NCBI GenBank assembly: GCA_025738555.1
Contig: JAOVFP010000017.1
Location: 868,001-932,000, forward strand
Origin: Cyathus striatus
Taxonomy: Eukaryota > Basidiomycota > Agaricomycetes > Agaricales > Nidulariaceae
Reading direction: 5' to 3'
DNA: 64,000 nucleotides
Part shown: in pieces, positions 24,804-34,467 of the stretch
How positions within the stretch are numbered: position 1 is the stretch's first letter
Layout of the letters: each line of letters begins with the position of its first letter
Notes under the pieces: model-generated
Told to the model about the DNA's origin: nothing
Seen by the model: the letters and a program-made list of their open reading frames with translations, nothing else
The model's database searches: none
Made by a program: the position numbers and the translations under genes

Positions 24804-25763
24804 CTAATTTTGCGACGAATCCACTCTAGCAACAAAACCAGACCAGTATGAGGGAACGTTGCTATACGCCTGATCAACACCATAGTTCGTAATAAAGCTA
24901 GCCTTGATACCAAGAGCGGTTAACTGGTCAATTAGGCTTGTTGGAAGCGTTGAAGGAGCTGTGTGAAGTATTACTGCTTGCTTCGACGCGGGACTGCTAC
25001 TGGAGATAGTGAGACTTGAGGTGCTGTAACGTAATAGTTAAAATATTTTCATGTTGCAAGGAATGGAGCAAGACGTACGTAAACTGGGAATAATACGTTT
25101 CAGAAGTGACAATTAAATCCGAGAATGTGAAGTAGTTGGTGGTGGGTGTCGTTCCTGGGTTGAGCACGACCTATCAAGTAGTTAACATCCAGCTTCAAGA
25201 TTTAAATCATGGTACTTACCACGCTCGGAGAGCCTAAGGTGCTTCTTACAGTGCTCGCATAGCCGGAGTAAGTAGAAACTAAGGCACTAGAAGTAGCTGC
25301 TTCGTCGAAGAAAATGCCATTGGGGCGATACGACGTGGTCCACCCGGAATACGTATTCACTTCCGCGGTCACAGCACTCGCAGCTCGACTCCCATAGCTC
25401 GTCGATACATATCCTAGCAGCTTCACATTCCCGTTCGATCCTGCAGCTGACTTAACCTGCGCAGTACAAGTTTGATAGTTTGTGTCTGGTTGGGTGCCCG
25501 ATCCTGGCCCACTGTTGGGGTTGATGATGACATAGAACGGCACTGTAGGGTAGGATTTGATTCTATGTTTTAAATTCTCAGATACAGAAACGTGGATATA
25601 GTCGGAACACATACGAGTTGATCAAAGGCAACCAGTTAGAGCAATTGCTTGTAGGATAGATATACAACGGGAAGATAACTCCAGACGAATGAAGCGCTGC
25701 ATAAGTTGCGGAGAAGAGACTCAGAAAGAGCAGAGAAGATAGTGTTTGGAATGTAGAATGCAT
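24804..25763 (-). CDS. Secreted Spherulin-4 / GH135-like protein (267 aa, 4 exons)
   Basis: Exons: 25763-25615, 25562-25220, 25170-25079 and 25023-24804; introns 49-55 bp with GTATGT/GTAAGT/GTACGT donors, all phase-consistent, 804 nt. Residues 1-22 are a signal peptide (LLFLSLFSATYA). The mature part has the Spherulin-4 pattern: GVIFPLYIYP, FYVIINPNSGPG, KLLGYVSTSYGSR, YRPNGIFFDEAA, VVLNPGTTP, SFITNYGVDQAYSNVPSYW. In this family, related to the GH135 fold of Aspergillus Sph3, the conserved acidic residue in GIFFDE and the TIM-barrel strands suit glycan hydrolysis, for example galactosamine-containing polysaccharide. It probably acts at the cell wall or in extracellular matrix. Enzyme activity is inferred from the family, not shown. 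Start chosen at 25763 because the signal peptide begins there. Confidence 0.9.
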
Positions 25764-27090
25764 TGCGGTCACTATTGATGCTACGATTGTATGTCCTGCG
25801 ATGTGCGTCCTTTTAAATCCCCAGCATTTCCGCCCAGAATTGTAACAGCCCAACCCTACCGGTTCTAGTTAGGTTCCAGCATATGCACGATGCTATGCCA
25901 AGCGGAGCAACGGATATATCAAGCAAATACGTCACGGACGTTTTCGTTTACGTCTTGACTCTCGACTCTCAGTCCACAGCTCGCTCGGCACCGACAGTTG
26001 CTAAATATACCTGTAGACCGTTACTAGCGGTTCATAAGTATTAAGAAGTACTCTCAAATTCAAACATCTTACCACCACCTTTTAATCTATGAAGTCTGCA
26101 GCCAAATTTCATGGAACATTCACTGTGAAAGTTTATTCATCATTTGTTTAGCGATATGGCACAATGCTGAGCTGATAGTTATCTACCCCGATACCTGTTC
26201 GATCGTGTCCAGCAGACCATGTGCAGTATGCGGATACAAACACACGAGGTCCTGCGTTCTCTATGGCTAACTGAACTATCATGCGGTCTCGAATGGCCAT
26301 TTTTAAAATTTCTGAAACCTACGGGAAGCCAGACACGCCATTCTTTGATTAGCACCCCATGCGCCAGGAAGATCATAGAGTAAATATAGATAAATGCCCA
26401 CCGGATCAGTGATTGTAGTGTTTTGCAATTTCAAAAATACGAACATGGGGAACGGAAGTTGAGTTAGCGTCGCACTCTGCTCAGGACGAGCATATACAAT
26501 CCACTACCTGAAGGCTAATATACCCCTTTAGATTAGCCGATGACTTTTCCTTGCTCTCGATTAGCGACTCCTGGGAGCCTTGATCTTGTTCACGAGTCAC
26601 GACCATGTCCTTGTGGATCCCATCCGTTGAGGCTTATTATAATCAAATCATTCCACAATACTTAGTTAGGATAATCAATATTCTTATGCAGGCTGTCTCC
26701 TGTTTCCGCAATTGGTGTTCTTCTCAATTAGTCAATCATGAACGAGAGTTCCAATGCTTGTTCAGATCGTCAAATTGTTCTAAATGTAAAGCCCCAAGTT
26801 GTTTACGAACCGAAGGTTTCTTAGGAGTAAGCGTTTGCGCAATTGTGAAATTCGCACTGATCATATGGTTATTCTTCATCCGAACACTGCTCGTCGTCAA
26901 GGACATTGATACTTTTCTTGACGTCGTCTACAAGCGTCTACATCGTCAAGGCACCTACCCTACACTGATTCCGTCCTAGGTTCATTCGAAATTCTGTTTC
27001 TTTCTAATGCCTTGGTCCAGACAGCAAGCCTGCAAATCATATTCCTTCTGTTTATGCAATTCATCGACCTCTAAAAAAAGAGAAAACAAA
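25764..27090. other. Intergenic, nothing recognised
   Basis: The frame at 26605-26979 (plus) is open for 124 codons but shows no known motif and has no supporting splice sites. I do not call it a gene. The remainder is non-coding as far as can be seen. Confidence 0.4.
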
Positions 27091-27188
27091 TGGACCCTGT
27101 GGGGATTGAACCCACGACCTCATGCAAGGGATGATTGTGCTTTAGTTGCAAATGCAAAGCATGCGCGCTACCACTGTGCTAAGAGCCC
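27091..27188 (-). tRNA. tRNA-Ala (anticodon UGC) with 26-nt intron
   Basis: Minus strand 5'-3': acceptor GGGCTCT pairs with AGGGTCC (two G-T pairs), discriminator A at 27091. D arm GCAC-AGTGGTA-GCGC (one mismatch). Anticodon stem CATGC/GCATG is perfect, loop TTTGCAT with TGC as anticodon. The loop is interrupted after position 37 by 26 nt (27152-27127), the standard place for nuclear tRNA introns. T arm GTGGG-TTCAATC-CCCAC is perfect. Mature length 72 nt before CCA addition. It reads GCA (and wobble) alanine codons. Confidence 0.9.
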
Positions 27189-27713
27189 ATATATCTGTTT
27201 TCGGCTAACGCGCTGATGTACTGAGTAGGATTGATAAGAATTGAAGTTGGCCTCGTCACGTCTGAAAGGGTTGACCAAGCCTGGAATCTTGGTGAAACCA
27301 GTTGGATGTTTGGGTATGTACTTTGGTACCCAGAACCGGCATGTGACGTTAGGGCTTAAAAGCTTAAACAGATAATTTACCATTTCTTTACTAAAGTGTT
27401 TCTTCAACACTTACAGTGTACACTGTAATCACAAGTGTCCATTGTCAAGGAAGTGGAATAACGAAGTAGGTCAACTAATTTAACAAGATGCATTAGGCTT
27501 TATATTTACTGAGCGTAGCACTGCTCGAATTCCAGAAGGAGGAGCAGAACCAAGTATTTCATTTTACTCAGGTTCGTGTCTTCATCTCTTTAGCGTACAT
27601 TACTATATACTAACTGGATTTCGGGCTTAATTAGATGCTTGTTCGGGCGACGGGAAGGCTGAATTTATATATATATGTCATGCACAATCCACGTTACATT
27701 ATGACAAGCCATA
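27189..27713. other. Intergenic / promoter region of the 7TM gene
   Basis: AT-rich; no gene seen. It includes the upstream sequence of the tRNA (minus) and of the DUF6533-like gene (plus). Confidence 0.45.
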
Positions 27714-29051
27714 ATGAATGCAAACACAGACCCGCAAGTACCGTCATCTGAACAGCATTATGTGACACGCCAATACCTCGCCGGTGAACACCTTTACTGA
27801 AAGCCCTGCTAACGATATTCATATTATATACTTCAGTCGCGATGCTAGTCGTCTTCATGTTGGATATTATTACTAATTTCGACAAAGAATACAGATATAT
27901 TTGGAAGTAAATTTCAAGTTTGTTTCCTTACGCCAATGTTCCGCTAACCATGGTGTAAAGAACTCCTCCATTCTTTATTAAACGAGTATACGTGTGCCTT
28001 CGATACATTCCTCTTCTCGGGATAATGTGAGTTTGACTTTGATCTCATTTGTATGACATATGCGTGGAAAGTACTTGTCTAATGGCCAAACTTTAGTTCC
28101 AGTGTCTATTTTCTTTTTGGTCCACTTGCAGAGTCATCGGCCTCAGATAACTATTGCAATATGTGGTTCGAAATAATAATCTCCTCCGGATTTATATGCC
28201 TAGTGCTGTTCGACGTAACGCTTCTGTTACGAGGTGAGATATTTCTTGTGCATAACATGTAGACCTGTGCTAACAACAGAACAGTTCACGCATTGTATAA
28301 CAGAAATCGAAAAATGGGCTACTTTTTAGTAGCATTATTTGCTGTTGACATAGTGCGAGCTGGCGACAGACTTATTAGTACTCGAAGGCTTCAATTCGAT
28401 GCCCATTGTGATGCACACTTTTCTGGGCCCCATAATGCGGTAAAGTCGGTCACATCTGGGCATGTATCACTACTATTTCATAATATATGACTCCAGTATC
28501 ACTTATATTGATCGATATGTTTCAGATTCCTATTTTTGTTAACGCACAGTATTATCTGGGGTCTTACTCTGAGAAGAAGGAGCTTGGGAAATCGACTTCG
28601 TATTCCTTTGATTCAGATAGCAAGCAAAGATGGTGCTTGGGCATTTGCCGGGATTGCTCGTAAGTAATACCCATTAAAATTTGATCAGACAATTAAAGCT
28701 CATGTCGTAATTTAAAGCTATTGCGGCGATAATCATACCATTCACCCCCCGGATAGTGTTGCTGTTGTCGGCTGAATTTGTTCTAATGTACGTCGTTTAA
28801 TATTTGTGAGATCTCGTTAATTCATGGCAATAATGCAGATCTCCAATGATATTATTTTCAATTACCGTAATATTATACCTTTCCTTCTTGAAACTATAAG
28901 CTAATATTGATTCACACAGGGGTGTCGCATTATACTAAATCTTCAGAAAAATCGAGATTCCCCTGAGGATAGTGAGGAGGATATCGAGCTTCTGGATGTT
29001 TCATCGAACGGGGAAATTACACAACCCGAGGACAATCCTTTCTGTCATTAA
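27714..29051 (+). CDS. DUF6533-like multi-pass membrane protein (~285 aa, 9 exons)
   Basis: Exons: 27714-27783, 27837-27906, 27961-28026, 28103-28233, 28285-28439, 28526-28659, 28718-28787, 28839-28866, 28920-29051. Introns are 51-86 bp; those at 27784 and 28234 carry GCTAAC branch points. The N-terminus has the DUF6533 signature (LDIITNFDKEYRYIWK, then VYVCLRYIPLL). Hydrophobic segments follow (IIISSGFICLVLFDVTLLLR, VHALYNRNRK), then GLTLRRRSLG, KDGAWAFAGIA and the usual tail GCRIILNLQ, with an acidic C-terminus. The family is predicted 7TM and very common in agaricomycetes; function unknown. All junctions agree in phase except exon 5 to 6, which is off by one base with every canonical splice choice I tried, so this allele may carry a 1-bp indel or use an unusual site. 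Confidence 0.82.
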
Positions 29052-29374
29052 AATGTTTATAGGCCAAACTTATACTTCTATAGTTTTGTAATTTGCCATC
29101 TCGCATATATAGTATACATAGCAGTTCCTTAATATTAATAGTATTGTGCGACATAAGTAGCTTGACCAATGCACAAACCGGTAATAATTAATACGGCATC
29201 AATATAAACGAGTCAACGTTTTAACACTAGAATTTGACTAGAAGGCCCTTCGACTCTGCTTGATGTTGACATAGAATATAATGACCACACTCATTAATAG
29301 TAACTTCATAGAGCTTTAGAGCCTTACACGATAAATCTAGTAAATCTACAGTGTTTGGGACAACGTCTTGGGGA
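29052..29374. other. Intergenic between 7TM gene and hAT element
   Basis: AT-rich 3' flank of the 7TM gene. It ends with the left copy of the hAT target-site duplication (29367-29374). Confidence 0.6.
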
Positions 29375-30848
29375 TAAGGCTCCAACTATATAATATACGA
29401 ACTATATATATACAGTTCCAACCGTATATGTATATGTATATCTCGGTGATGTTACCACAGACAGTAAATATACGTTATATAAATCTTGTATATAGATTTC
29501 ATTTAATACATTACAAATCAATTACAAATCCTCATTGACATGAATTCCGGCTTTCTGCGGCTGAGTGAGGAATAATGAATTGCTGAGTCAGTCAAAGTAG
29601 TGTAGCAGCCAGTTATATCACATAGCCTAAAGGGAAAAGAAATCTAGCAAGGAATGGATTGGACTGGTAGCTGAGCTCCTAGCAAGACTGTAATGACGGA
29701 AAGTCCCAACTTTAAATGATTACACTGCTATCCTTTCACTGGTTACTGTCAACATGTCTCCCACTTCATCACACATCATACATGAGTATGTCAAAAAACT
29801 ATTGAGCCTTATACCTCTGCTTCCAGATACAATTCCATATGCCAAGGAGGATGGTATCATTGACCGTATCTTCAAAATGATACCGGTTCCATCTCCATCC
29901 AGTGAGGATGAGTTGCACTGGTTCCAAGCTGCTGCTTCCATTGCTCACGAGAAACTTGAGAAGTACAAGTCACTTGCTGACGAGAACCAATACTACGTAA
30001 TTGGAACAAGTAAGTCAGTTAGTACAGGACTCAATTCTTTAATACTCACTTTCCTTAATTCCAAGTTCTCCATCCGAACATGAGAGTCAGTTGGTTTAGG
30101 AAGACTGTACAAAAATGAATACTTAGCAAGTCATCCTACAAGAGAGCACAGGATGATGCTGTTGCAAAAGCAACTGCATTGTTCTCCCATGTTGTGCAAA
30201 CATATTATGAAAACTCACCCCAGCATCAGCAGGAAGCCCCAAAAAGAACCAAAGGCCAAACTACGAAGTCTGGAGGAAGCTAGTTGGCAGATGCATGCAA
30301 AGTTGACAGCTGTACTGAGCCTGCAGCGCCAACAGCCATGAAAGAAAGTTGGAAAGACGAAGTTGAGCGCTATTTTCGGTTTGAGAGAGGTATCACAGAC
30401 AACTTGAATGATCCTCTAGCACGGTGAAAGGTGTGTATGAGCCCTGCTGTCAACAATAAAGCTAATCAATTCCAAGAAATACTACACCTCGTTCCCTACC
30501 ATTGCAAAAATGGCGCGAGACTTCCTTGCTATACCTGCAACCGGTGTCTCTGTCGAGCATGTTTTCTCCAAATCTCGGCACATATGTTCTGATCTTCAAA
30601 GTTCATTGAAGGCTAAGACAGTATGAAAAGCTCTTCTGAGAAAGGGGTGGATTAGAGCAGGTCTCCTCGACATTAGTCCACCTGTGGTCGCACAGAAAAA
30701 AACAGTGTTTAGCGGAGTTAAGGTAACATGTGATTAAATTATGTGATAGTACTATATACTACATATATACAGATAAATAGGGTATATAAACTATTACCGT
30801 ATATTTACGCTCCACTGAGTATACATATACTATATAGTTGGAGCCTTA
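29375..30848 (+). mobile_element. hAT transposon, internally deleted and decayed
   Basis: Perfect 8-bp target-site duplication CTTGGGGA at 29367-29374 and 30849-30856. Terminal inverted repeats start TAAGGCTCCAACTATATA on both ends (about 23 bp with two differences). Inside, on the plus strand, are remnants of a hAT transposase: IDRIFKMIPVPS to ENQYYVIGT (29754-30008), a likely 62-bp intron, LHPNMRVSWFRKTVQ followed by TGA, YKRAQDDAVAKATALF, and the C-terminal dimerisation region (about 30480-30650: DFLAIPATGVSVEHVFSKSR, LLRKGWIRAGLL) with one TGA. The N-terminal BED finger and most of the RNase-H core are missing, so it is non-autonomous. Length 1474 bp. Confidence 0.92.
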
Positions 30849-30856
30849 CTTGGGGA

Positions 30857-31046
30857 CATCAAGCAAGCTTGTATTGAATAAGCGTGAGCGTGGTCGGGAC
30901 CTACTAGGCTACCCCTGGGCGAGGCGCCGGCATCAAGTGATCAATATTCAATACACGTGTATCTCATTCAACTCAAGGTGGTGAGCTTGAAGTTTTCAAC
31001 CTCCGCTCCTCCTTACCTTAAGCTTCCATCACTGTTCTCTCAACCA
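30857..31046. promoter_or_regulatory. Upstream region of F-box copy 1
   Basis: 'Gttttcaacctc' near 30993-31004 and 'agatcaatatt'-like words are shared with the same position ahead of copy 2 (34360-34467), so the 5' flank is part of the duplicated unit. Confidence 0.5.
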
Positions 31047-33872
31047 ATGAAGCTCAGACCTCGGGGGGAACGTGCTGCATCTCATGTCAAAGCACCAGAA
31101 GACCTCGTAGATTCGGACGTTGAAGGATATAGCAACGACGACAATGAAGGTACTGCAGAGGAATACGAGAGTGACTACGGGACCAATAGTCGTAAGACCC
31201 ATCACTATAATTGGTACAGCGCTTCCAGTCAGAATTAATTGCATCGTGCATTCAGGTAGTAAACGACTGAAAGAAGCGAATCCTCCGCCCTCTAAGAGGG
31301 CAAAAACATCTCTATCCTCTAATGCGAAGTCAAAGAAGAAGCAACTGGCCGACGTTTTCAAAACTGTCCCCATGGACATTTGGTTCGAGGTACGGCAGAG
31401 CAAAGCCTTTCATGACCAGTTTGCTTAATACCTTTCTAGATCTTTTCGAGACTATCACCCAAGGATCTACTAGCTCTTACGAGAACGACTAGAGTGATCA
31501 GGGAGACTTTGATGACCAAGGGGGCCATCACGGTGTGGAAGGCCGCTCGAGGACGATTTGGCGGACCAGATTGTCCTGAGGACTTTTCAGAGCCGCAGTG
31601 GGCCGTTCTGCTATTCGATGGCACCAGGTGCCAGGTGCGTTTGAATGATTTGTGTTACCGATCTTCCGAAGTTCTCATCATCAAGCATCGCTCAGTCCTG
31701 CAATGCGAAAGGCATTCTAAAGATAGACTTTGGTCTTCGCCGTCGAGTTTGCACCCAATGCAAGAAAAAGAAGTGCGCCTCCCGCACCGAATCTCTCGTA
31801 TATACTTCTCAAAACCTAACTATAGCCTCGTTGTTGAGAGTCGTTTCAAAAAGTGCTTTCCGGACCACGACAATTCGATCCTTGAACTCATTCCTTACAC
31901 AAACAGTAAGTCCCGAGTACGTAAACCTATGTCATGATTATCTCACCAAATTTGTTAGTTGGAGGCTGGGCCCACGGGCGTGCTTCCGGAAGCAAGTTCT
32001 ACTGGGAGAAGGACATCGAAGATATGATCCAAGAAGTTGCAAAATACACAAACGCGATTCATATGCGCTCTCCCGGGGCACTTCAAGAGTATGAAGACTT
32101 TAAGTTTAGTAGACGTGTATTTGTAAAATCAGTGGTCGAGGTTCGTTCTTTTCTTGGTGAAGTAGGAACTTGAATTGATCTATATTACTATATAGCATAC
32201 AAAACTTTGCAACAACTGGAAAAGTGTTGTCGAACGCGAGAATAGAGAAGCATTTCATGAAGGGGCAGAACGAAGGCGAGAACAGTAAGTTGATCGCGAC
32301 TCGGGTACTCGGGTATTCATTACTTAAAACTGCTGCGGAAGGATTTTTGAACGTTTTAATCAGATGGGGTATAGTCAAATCGATATCGACAGCATCCGTT
32401 ATCACGAGTCTGTGTGTAAGGTCGGAGAAGTTACTGATCGAGGTTCGTCTATCATCTCGAAAAACAATAAGTATTCATTTCGCTGGCAGGATGGGCGCGT
32501 CTCGTTAAAACACTCGAACCCGAGGTGGAACGGGCGAAGTCTTCCCGCCTGGCGACAGAGCGAAAGCAGCTTATAGGTAACCGGACGAATGCGCTGGCCA
32601 GTGCTTATAAGGCATACATGATAGCGCACGTTTCTCCACATCTCTGGGAGACATATCCATCCGTAGGAGAAATGAAACAACGTGCTCCATTCTCCGACTT
32701 GATTAATTCTACGGAAGATATTACGGATATAAGCGCCAGCTTTTCGGAGGCTTTGTCTTCGCTTTCGATATTGGCAGATCAATACATAGCGGAGACGAAA
32801 AGAGGGCTTCTGACAAAGTTTAAAGAAGGCGTCTCATTAACTTCTCCTTTAGATGATTTCATAAAATTGAACGGCGATGAACCTACTGATAACCATCTTG
32901 ACTTAGCAATTGCAATTTTCGAATGCGCAACTTATACGTATGATACTTGCAGCGCCACGATATCGCCATGGCCTGCAATTGTTCGAAAGCCCATCTTTGG
33001 TTGGGAAGATGCGAGAGTTCACCATTGTGAAAAACGGAAAACTTTTTCCTTCTTCCACATTGGCAATGAGTTTGATAAATTTCAAGAGCCCAACATTATA
33101 TTTTCTAGAAGGGGCGCAATCGGTGCAGCATCCATTGTTAAGTCACTCAAACTTGACGTTCAGAGGGCTACTTCGCTTGACTTGGACAGAATTGATGCAC
33201 GTCTGGTTTGCAATAATTGTCCAAATGCAAAACTCCCTGGTCACGAAAGGAAAGGAAGATATGCCTATACTTGGAGAGCTGCGGTATGCGCGTAACTTTA
33301 ATAGAAAATGCATATCATTTTCTAACAATCACAGGTTTCGCATTTCGTAGAATGTGCTCACGACCCTGATTGGTTAGTATTGGGACTCGAGAAAACGAAC
33401 AACGTGAAGGCTACGGAAGTAAACTCTTTGGAAAGCATTGAGGCGTGGTCATGTAACCATTGTTCATGCCATTATGATCAACGTGTTTCTCGTAGTATTG
33501 TCAGTCAACATCTAAAAGCAGTGTAGGTGCTCCCTTCGCATGTCATCGAGTCAATTTCTAATTCACTCCAAGTCATGACATTTCTCAACCAGAAATGACT
33601 CGCGATTTGATTGTTACTCCCAATCCTGGAAAACCTTATTATAAACTAGGTGCGATATTATCCGACGTTATAAAGCAGGCCCCAAATGTGAAGGACGTGA
33701 AGTGTTTACAATGCCCTGCTAATAGTACGCGATTGTTCGACAATCAAGGTGTTATTTCGCATATCAGAGCAAAGTATGGCATGTTCTTTAGCATTTCTGT
33801 TTTCGATGTTGACCTTTCTCTAGGCATAAAATTCTCAATCCTAAAGTGGGAACGGATTGGAAAAAGATATAA
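31047..33872 (+). CDS. F-box protein with C-terminal C2H2-type zinc fingers (744 aa, 12 exons)
   Basis: Exons: 31047-31191, 31256-31389, 31440-31634, 31696-31772, 31826-31905, 31959-32140, 32196-32284, 32342-32442, 32490-33283, 33335-33522, 33573-33773, 33824-33872; total 2235 nt, all phases agree, introns 47-64 bp. The N-terminus is acidic and basic (1-85). The F-box is at about 86-118 (VPMDIWFEIFSRLSPKDLL, LTRTTRVIRETLM) and would bind Skp1 in an SCF ubiquitin ligase. CxxC pairs at 157/160 and 177/180 follow, then GGWAHGRASGSKFYW. Near the C-terminus two motifs have C-x2-C-x15-H-x4-H spacing (639-658-663 and 706-725-730), with a looser CxxC..HxxxxxH at 575-608. Substrate unknown. This is the only intact copy of three in tandem. 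Confidence 0.9.
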
Positions 33873-34467
33873 CCGCTCCGTTCAAAGCATTGGACTGTGG
33901 GGAGTCCCTGATGCCATTTCCATTATCTTCTAATCGTGATATCTATCAATCTCTGTTATATATAACTTTAGTAACGTTCGTTCGAATATATGACTCTTCT
34001 TATTCCAGAGCATTTCAGACTTTTTTAACAGCCGGTAGACATCATGAGGGGTTACAGTCCTCAAGATGTATTATCTAACTCGTCTCAAGAACTCTCGGTT
34101 CGGTAATCGCTGTATACAGGCGAGAAGTCAGTAAATGTTGATATAGTAGGGAATGTGGGGTAATTGCAAGGTAATTAATTGACACTGTATGTACTAGCGA
34201 CGGTGTCCGTGTTTATACTACTCAACTTCGTATCTATGATGTCCAGGGCCATATAAACCGAATATTGCGCTGTTGAGGGCTTTTAGTCGCGCTGAAATTA
34301 AGATACCGACGAACTGGTAGAAGTCGAATGGGCGGAGTAGTAGTGAAAGCCTAGGCATCAATTTTGCATCATGATCAATTGATCAATATTTCAACGGTGA
34401 CGCGATGTCGCGTGATGTTGAAGTTTTCAACCTCTGTTTCTCCTTTCATCACTAATCCTCTCCACCA
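33873..34467. other. Spacer between F-box copies 1 and 2
   Basis: The first part (about 33873-34070) is repeated after copies 2 and 3 ('gactgtgg', 'tgccattt', 'tatatataactttagtaacg'-like words), so the unit includes 3' flank. The rest is intergenic with no frame of interest. Confidence 0.6.

Noticed and set aside
26605..26979. 124-codon plus-strand frame
   Set aside because: No recognisable motif, no leader or splice features, single open frame of modest length in AT-rich DNA.
27007..27216. Open frame across the tRNA locus
   Set aside because: It is the tRNA-Ala gene read as protein.
32224..32508. Separate small gene in the F-box locus
   Set aside because: It is an alternative frame over exons 7-8 and their introns of the 744-aa gene; the spliced model explains the sequence.
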